A stretch of DNA of 64,000 bases from contig JBBBDQ010001184.1 in the NCBI GenBank assembly GCA_037127315.1, positions 1,098,001 through 1,162,000 of the forward strand, written 5' to 3'. The notes under the pieces were generated by a model, which had not been told where the DNA came from, did not search any database, and saw only the letters and a program-made list of their open reading frames with translations. The DNA is from Ascarosepion bandense (Eukaryota; Mollusca; Cephalopoda; Sepiida; Sepiidae). Below are positions 57,730 to 64,000 of this stretch, piece by piece (position 1 is the stretch's first letter; the number at the start of each line of letters is the position of its first letter). The position numbers and the translations under genes are program-made.

Positions 57730-58820
57730 CTTAAAACAAGCATTGAACATTTCGATTCTTTATAAGACTCCTTTAGATTCTATAATATTCATCATGCGTT
57801 GATTTGTTTAAGTTTTCTACTTTTTCAAATTTAAAATTAGTTGTAACAGTTTTATTGCTAACACTGTTTTCTATTCTTATTCCAATAGATGTGGTTCTTT
57901 ATAAGAGACCACAAGTATACTTAAGGACATTTTGATTATTTGGTGTCTCTGAAATCATTTTTGGTAACATAATCAGTCGTCAGAGTTGAGTTGAGTTTTA
58001 AAAAACAGAATTAAAAAGGAGCAACCCAAGATGGGAACCACAAATTGGAATTGCCAAAATCAAGCAAACAGAAAAATTAAAATATGATGGAAGTATTTTA
58101 AACGAAGATTAATTCGAATAAAGTAATATGATAATGAATATAATTTTCAAAAGCGAAACAAACAGAAAAATTTCGTTAGAAAAAAGTCTAAACTATCATT
58201 TAATATTAATCATCCTATATGTCAATGAATACGGGACAATTTCATCCGAGTTTCGCATCTCTTAATACTTTGCTTATTTTCTGGGTGATCTTATATATTC
58301 CTAAACACCATCAATTTTTTAGGCCACTTTCCCCACCGTTTGATATTATTCAAATATCTCATTCAAATTAGACTGTTTCTAACATTTTCTCAATTCTATA
58401 AATTCAGAATAATAAATTTCTCAAAAGTTTTTAAAAGTCAGAGAGAAAACCCTCTGTCTTTCATGTACCATTTCGATTGAAGCGTTGGGGTTTTCCTCAA
58501 TCTTTAAACTATTTTCATTTGTATCGAATCTCGTAAGAAGCCGAATTGTTCTTGTATTTGATAATTTTTTTCAGAAGTTTAATATAAACGGAGAAAAACT
58601 GCTTAAGCCATAGTCTACATTATTCAGTTGAAAATGTTTTTTTTTTCACTTCTAAATATTTCATTATGTCCTGAAAATGATATACACAAAAATGATTTCA
58701 AATGTAATAAACATTTAGGTAAATGTCTTGCATTTTCTTATACTATTTCCTTTATAGCATTTTCTGAAAATACCGCGCTGATATATTAATCTAATATATA
58801 TTTCGGATAGGAATCCTACT
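57730..58820. other. Unassigned AT-rich sequence
   Basis: No supported feature. Confidence 0.4.

Positions 58821-58822
<2 letters not shown>

Positions 58823-58891
<69 letters not shown>
58823..58891. repeat. (CA)n(TA)n compound microsatellite
   Basis: CA tract to 58858, then TA tract. Confidence 0.95.
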
Positions 58892-58894
<3 letters not shown>

Positions 58895-58948
58895 GGATGC
58901 AGAAGTTGACATACAAATGTTACTTCTTATCAAATTAACTATTAGAAC

Positions 58949-59048
<100 letters not shown>

Positions 59049-59157
59049 TCATCAGTATATATTTACATACTCGGGCAAAAACGCAAAACATGGCCTGGCG
59101 AATCCGTTTAGCATAAAACAGACTGTCATTCCTTGGGTACTGACTTGACTGTACACT

Positions 59158-59182
59158 TTATATATATATATATATATATATA
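59158..59182. repeat. (TA)n microsatellite
   Basis: Short pure TA tract. Confidence 0.9.
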
Positions 59183-59510
59183 ACGTCGCACACTTATCCA
59201 GCTAAATTCCGATAGAGACGAACTCAAAGGAACTCAATGTTAAATTCATTTATTTAATTTAACAGAGTAATTTAATTTAGAAAAGATTTTTGATTTAATA
59301 TAATTTCAATGGCTAATACATATTTCACCGCATAATGATATTATTATTGCGGCTCGTCAGACCCAAATGGTACAACAGTTGATCATCAAAATATCCCCCA
59401 CAGAAAAAAAAATTATACGATGCTCACATTTTCATATTTAGAATAGACATTAGGTAACGGTCATTTACAAAAATTTCTCTCTCATTTAAAAAGAACCCCA
59501 AAGAATAGAA

Positions 59511-59513
<3 letters not shown>

Positions 59514-59568
<55 letters not shown>
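59514..59568. repeat. (TA)n microsatellite
   Basis: Pure alternating TA. Confidence 0.95.
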
Positions 59569-59571
<3 letters not shown>

Positions 59572-59731
59572 GAAACAGTGGACAGTACAAAGAGATTACT
59601 GTTTCAAGTATAAGCTATCGCCAATTGGTGTTAATCTTACTATCTACTTTTGCATTTATATACGTTCTACCTCTGCTATTAAACATAGTCAAGCATCAAT
59701 ACAAGATACCTCAAAAGTATAATTATATGCA

Positions 59732-59757
59732 TATATATATATATGTATGTGTGTGTG

Positions 59758-59806
<49 letters not shown>
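59732..59806. repeat. (TA)n(GT)n compound microsatellite
   Basis: TA tract, then a GT tract with one GGGG interruption at about 59757. Confidence 0.95.
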
Positions 59807-59809
<3 letters not shown>

Positions 59810-61575
59810 GTGCGAGTGCAGTTCAGAAATGGCAGGTCATTTAATATTAACGTAACAAGTTGCCTTAATCCGTTCAAAGTACACTACCGGCCTGAAATAT
59901 TTTAATATTTAAATGAATTTCTTTTGGGATCGCCATCAGCAAGTCTGGTACGTTCTCATACATTTTCTGAAATCGCTCTCCTTTCAAAGTCATGTTGAGC
60001 AAAAACTGAATAGGGCAAAGAGCCTAACATACCTTGAAATGAGTTGTTTCTGCCTAAAGGCCGCAGGGGATGCGACCAATGCTTAATCGTATTTTTTGGA
60101 ATAGCCTCACACTTTTCAGACAATGTCGGAACAACTAGCATTCTTATTATTGTGATATCAATTGCTGATTGTCTTTTATTGTCCACAATCTTCGATGTCA
60201 CTTTTGTTAAAAGCCTTCCAGAACATTGATTACTTTCAATAGCTTCTCGTACTGAAGGCGTCCCGAGGCTTTGCTAGAATTATCTGTAAATATATGGCGA
60301 TACCAGCAAGAAATATGCATCTTTGTAACTCACTCGTCGTAATCCTCTGTACGTACACTTTTAAACTTTTTCTATGGTTGTTCTGTTGCCAGTGGATGCA
60401 GCCACGACAAAAAGTGATAAGAGAAAAGATGTTTTCCTAAATAAATACACATTCAGAAAAAGTTCCGTAACAGTCATCAAGCAAGAGTAATCTCATTATG
60501 TCTTTCGTATTTCTTGACAAATCGGATGAAACATCGGGGTTCACACAGTAGCGAAATGAAACACAATCATATTCGATCGACTCGATCTCTTTTGCTCCTA
60601 TTCTAAAAGTTCTCAACAACATGACATTCGTTTCTTTTATTTCAATACCTCTCAGTTCTGAATCTCACTGTTGCCAGCTCAGCATCCGACTGGCACTTAC
60701 CGAAAACATTAATCTTATGGAAGTTTCTAACTACTGAAACACTTATTTTTGTTTTGTTTTATTTTACGGGAAGTCATAAGAATAACGTGAGTGTATTTGT
60801 ATTTATGTGTTATGCATGGAATTATAATGAAATCCTCGATATAATACATGATGATGACCATAGCTTAATTCTGTTGTTCTAATTAATGAATGGAAACAAT
60901 ATAACTTTATTGAATATAATCACGTTAAATAGTTTTTCAGTGTTATGATTTAATTCTAAAATGAATACTCATGTGGTTTTCTATTTGATATTTTAAGTGT
61001 TCTTGGATATCGAAAGTTTGTTTAATAAAATGTTTAAATATTTCAGATATGCAGCAATATATTACTAAACTATTCTACACAAAATTTTGCAATATTCATA
61101 CATTTCTTTAGATTCAAGTTATTTTAAACACCACACATTTTTCCATCTCGAGAAACATTTGAATGTTTAAGTTATTTTGTTTAACTGTGATTGGATATTC
61201 ATAGGTAACTGGAATTTTGAAACCACCTCTGTGCAGTGATTTATTATTGGTGCCTAGTTGGGGTCATGATTCTTGTCTCATAAGCATCATGTAAACTGTC
61301 AAATTTAATCACCTCTTGTCATATTTCTTGTTTCAGAAGTTGTATTTTACTAGAAAGGATGATTGTGCTTAAGCATTAAATATTTTTTTCTTTGCACCTA
61401 TACTTTCCTAACCCAAATATGATCATATTTCACTTAGCATATGTTACTCAACAGTAAGAAAAGCAAAAGCTAATGGTAGAGAGTATGTGTTAATTTTTGA
61501 TTCAGTACTGCAAAACGATTCAAAATTAGTCTGAAAATTCTCATACACAACAGAAGAAAATATTGTTTAACCATG
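59810..61575. other. Unassigned sequence
   Basis: Open frames on both strands at 59956-60229 and 60437-60622 match nothing I know. Confidence 0.4.
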
Positions 61576-61576
61576 A

Positions 61577-61631
61577 ATTGAAAATTTTATTTATCTATTA
61601 CCCCATATGTTATAACATAGAAAAACATTTA
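61577..61631 (+). repeat. Dispersed 50-bp repeat, copy 2
   Basis: Partner of 57671-57726, same orientation, with few changes. Confidence 0.85.
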
Positions 61632-61870
61632 GAATTGAAAATTAAAAACAAGACTTTACATGGTTCATGAGAATTAATTTAAAAGATGATAGCTAAAACC
61701 ATGGACAGAGTTATATGCATATCCCACCATTGATGTAAAGATTTTCTTTTAGTATTTTATTTTTATAAACGAATATAAATAACGGTTATAATAACACTCT
61801 AGTAGGCTAAAGTACCCGAATAATACTGGACTTTTAATAAAACAGTAACAAATCACTCACTCTCCTTTTC

Positions 61871-61874
61871 TTTT

Positions 61875-61921
<47 letters not shown>
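61871..61921. repeat. (CT)n microsatellite
   Basis: Uninterrupted CT after a T-rich lead. Confidence 0.95.
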
Positions 61922-61925
<4 letters not shown>

Positions 61926-62059
61926 TTAACTAGATTTTGTAAAGGGGTGGAATGTACAAGTTAGAATCCGGATTTTAATAATTATGGTATACTAAAGTTT
62001 AAGAAACCAATAAGGTATTGTGTGGGTCATTTATTTTGGTAAAATAATTTTGTTAGTTA

Positions 62060-62660
62060 TCTTAAAGCATTAGCTATCAATGAAACATTGCAATTAATTA
62101 AATTTTAAATATGTTTTTTTTATGAGTAAAGAGGCTGAATATTTTATTATTAGGGAAATTTTCTTAATTAAATTAAGGAACTTTACCTCTAATTGGTGCC
62201 AACCATTTGGTTGAAAGCGGGTGTACACCAAATTATTGTACTATTTCTATTTTTCCAATTACAGTTATATTTTTTGTGTATTTGATATCATTGTTTCGTA
62301 GCAGCTTTTTTGAGATGCATTATTATAAACACCTTTAAGTTTATAAAATATTTCTTTAATAGAAGAGTCTTTACTATGTTTGATTATACTTGCTGGGGAT
62401 TTTGAGCGGATGTATAATAAGAATTCGTTAGATTTTGTGTATGGTTGACAAGTATAACTCACAAAGTCTAATGTTACATCAAGTAAGTTTACTTTATTTA
62501 AATTAATGTTGGTTATTACTTTTAGATTGAAACTTTTGAATTCTCTATAGATTAGTTTTCTTATTTTATCTGTTTGAAAATATGTGATATTTTGTATTGT
62601 CATATGTTCATCATCCATATATAACTCTATGTCTTGGTGTTCTTTCACATTCTTATAATA
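62060..62660 (-). pseudogene. Penelope-like element fragment: RT palm and following region
   Basis: Minus-strand frame 62690-62265 gives ELYMDDEHMTIQNI (a YMDD catalytic site; family form LYRDDGLAV), DKIRKLIYREFKSFNLKV, VNLLDVTLDF and QPYTKSNEFLLYIRSKS. The last two blocks match DVTLDLEKYIYQPYNKPN of the plus-strand copy at 8.3 kb. After its stop, other frames read CTPAFNQMVG and a FSLF.KN..KI-like segment to about 62060, again like the 8.3-kb copy (SKIFNKNTIK). The GIY-YIG nuclease is not present. The first residues of the open frame come from the neighbouring TA-rich repeat and are not part of the protein. Confidence 0.75.
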
Positions 62661-62692
62661 TACATATATATATGATGTATATATACACACAC

Positions 62693-62730
<38 letters not shown>

Positions 62731-62758
62731 TTCTATAATATATATGTATATATATATA
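62650..62758. repeat. TA-rich block with (TA)n core
   Basis: It comprises a 62692-62726 pure TA core, ATATACATATATATATG-like flanks on the left and TATATATGTATATATATA on the right. Confidence 0.9.
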
Positions 62759-62897
62759 GTCATCTACAGATCTGTTTCGCTGTGTCCCAACTCATCAGTG
62801 CAGTTAGACATCCGATTTCTTTTAGCCAGACCGATTGAAACCTACAGAATTGACATCAGTCGATGATTCTACCTCTGAGCTATAGCTCTCGGTAGAA
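62755..62897 (-). mobile_element. Second tRNA-derived SINE type
   Basis: Read on the minus strand from about 62897, CTATAGCTCAGAGGTAGAAT holds a perfect A box (TAGCTCAGAGG, 62882-62872). GGTTTCAATCGG (62842-62831) is a near-B box about 40 bases on, as in a tRNA. A tRNA-unrelated part containing TGATGAGTTGGGACACAGCG follows and ends in (TA)n at about 62755. It is unrelated to the SINE at 9.2/41.4/43.5/50.6 kb. Only one copy was seen, so SINE status is inferred. Confidence 0.5.
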
Positions 62898-62917
62898 GAC
62901 GGCAGACTTTTAGCATG

Positions 62918-62918
<1 letters not shown>

Positions 62919-62992
<74 letters not shown>
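62919..62992. repeat. (TA)n(GT)n compound microsatellite
   Basis: TA tract to 62959, then GT tract. Confidence 0.95.
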
Positions 62993-62994
<2 letters not shown>

Positions 62995-62996
<2 letters not shown>

Positions 62997-63535
62997 TTTT
63001 TCGACGCATAAGGAGTAAGCAGTTTTCTACTTGGATGCAGCACAGCCAGACTTACTGAGCATATAATTTTATAATATTGGTAAAGGCTTGTGCAGAAACA
63101 AGCGCATTTTTTGAAAGAGTCAAATATAGTGAACTTGTGAACAGTGTACCACAATCTTTCCAAGCAACTCTCTGCAGGTTTTGAATTCAGTGTTGTCCTT
63201 CTTCTAGACAAGTTGTCACCCAGGACTAAATAACACAGTATGTCTTGATATTTTCCTGGTAGAGGAAGAAATGGATGAAAACGTTTCTCAAGTGTATTAG
63301 CATGTTAGTGAATGTAACGAATTTTTGCCATACTGCAAGATAAAATCTTGCCAGATATCAGTGATTATGAGAAGATTGTTGAAGATTGATTTTCATGCCA
63401 GATGTAGCCCCTTCACAATCTTTTATTCTCGTTCGTAAATAGCTTAATGCCTACTTTCCCGGGAGATAGATGGATCATCTTAGTTTGTAAGACTGCTCAG
63501 CCAAGAAATCTGATTTCTGTCTAAATAAAGCAGCT
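62995..63535. other. Unassigned sequence
   Basis: No supported feature. The minus-strand open frame 62918-63211 runs into the microsatellite. Confidence 0.4.
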
Positions 63536-63539
63536 ATGG

Positions 63540-63770
63540 ATAGTGTGGTGTTATGGATAGGGCTTGGAATAAAAATTTAGAAAACTTAGTTCGAATTATA
63601 GACGGGTTTTTAAATTCACTTACGCGAATATACCCCTAGGAACTTATGAATCCATCAGAAAGAAGTGGTGACTTACTGCGAGAATATAGTCTTCCTAGTT
63701 ATAAATCAGAAGAGACACGATTACCCAAATGCGTCTCACGTAGCGCAGTACTCATTTTACATTTATGGAA
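63540..63770 (+). mobile_element. Old, diverged tRNA-derived SINE (copy 5)
   Basis: It follows the order of copy 4: TTAGTTCGAATTATAGAC (B-box region), TTCACTTACGCGAATATACCC, GACTTACTGCGAGAATATA, and ACCCAAATGCGTCTCACGTA. Identity is much lower than among the other copies, so it is either older or a related subfamily. Confidence 0.65.
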
Positions 63771-63774
63771 TGGC

Positions 63775-64000
63775 TAGACGTTACCTTAATGTTTATGCTA
63801 ACAATTTCGTCTATCGCACTTCTCGATGATGGAACTTTTTCCGGATACATGCTTTCAAGCTAATTTTGATCTTTATGCCTATCGTTATATTCTGCCTTCT
63901 TAGTTCCTTTTCTTCTGTTGTTCTCGGTTCTTAATAAATTTTCTTATCTCATATTCTCTAAAACTCAGTAACTGCTGGTGTCTATGTAGATTTATTGCTT
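63775..64000. other. Unassigned sequence to the window end
   Basis: No supported feature. Confidence 0.4.

Noticed and set aside
59956..60622. Open frames on both strands as possible host exons
   Set aside because: No family match, no splice-site pattern that I could defend, and no codon-use signal distinguishable by eye.

Overview
The window looks like intergenic, transposon-filled DNA from a large invertebrate genome. A mollusc, and within molluscs a cephalopod, is the best guess. The evidence is AT-rich sequence, long (TA)n and (TA)n(GT)n microsatellites every few kilobases, tRNA-derived SINE copies, and a mix of mariner, Tc1-like, piggyBac, LINE, Penelope-like and Ty3/gypsy remnants. The taxon call is inference. 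I found no intact host gene, rRNA, tRNA gene, operon or CRISPR array. Almost every open frame above 60 codons is a shadow, a microsatellite translation, or a piece of a decayed mobile element.

Layout. 0.7-1.8 kb: dead mariner. 3.0-3.7 kb: possible Helitron-like end. 6.4-7.6 kb: a 400-bp near-perfect palindrome next to a piggyBac C-terminus. 8.3-9.45 kb: 3' end of a Penelope-like element with a GIY-YIG nuclease, cut off by a SINE. 11-12 kb: diverged tandem units and a second GIY-YIG fragment. 12.5-14.6 kb: a LINE reverse transcriptase on the minus strand. 14.7-15.2 kb: Tc1-like transposase. 17.0-17.9 kb: DUF4817-type transposase. 18.2-19.2 kb: second mariner. 19.4-23.3 kb: Ty3/gypsy element of ordinary domain order that lost its RT core and carries a nested LINE tail. 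23.4-24.0 kb: 231-bp degenerate tandem units. 25-31.6 kb: further transposase and LINE pieces and a perfect 76-bp palindrome. 32.0-32.5 kb: 160-bp triplication. 34.1-34.5 kb: Tc1-like piece. 35.2-40.2 kb: LTR-flanked Ty3/gypsy element with integrase upstream of RT. 41-45 kb: SINEs and LINE 3' ends. 45.2-46.0 kb: seven-copy AT satellite. 50.6 kb: SINE. 54.8-56.2 kb: another LINE RT. 62-63 kb: third Penelope-like fragment and a second SINE type. 63.5 kb: old SINE.

None of these elements looks able to move by itself. Each shows frameshifts, stops, lost catalytic residues or missing domains. The biologically most interesting item is the minus-strand element at 35.2-40.2 kb. Its two LTRs enclose, in transcription order, a gag start, integrase (HHCC and DDE), the GPY/F end of integrase, and then reverse transcriptase. 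This is the Gmr1-like arrangement (integrase before RT, as in copia) inside a Ty3/gypsy-type protein. The second most interesting group is the set of near-perfect palindromes and young tandem arrays.
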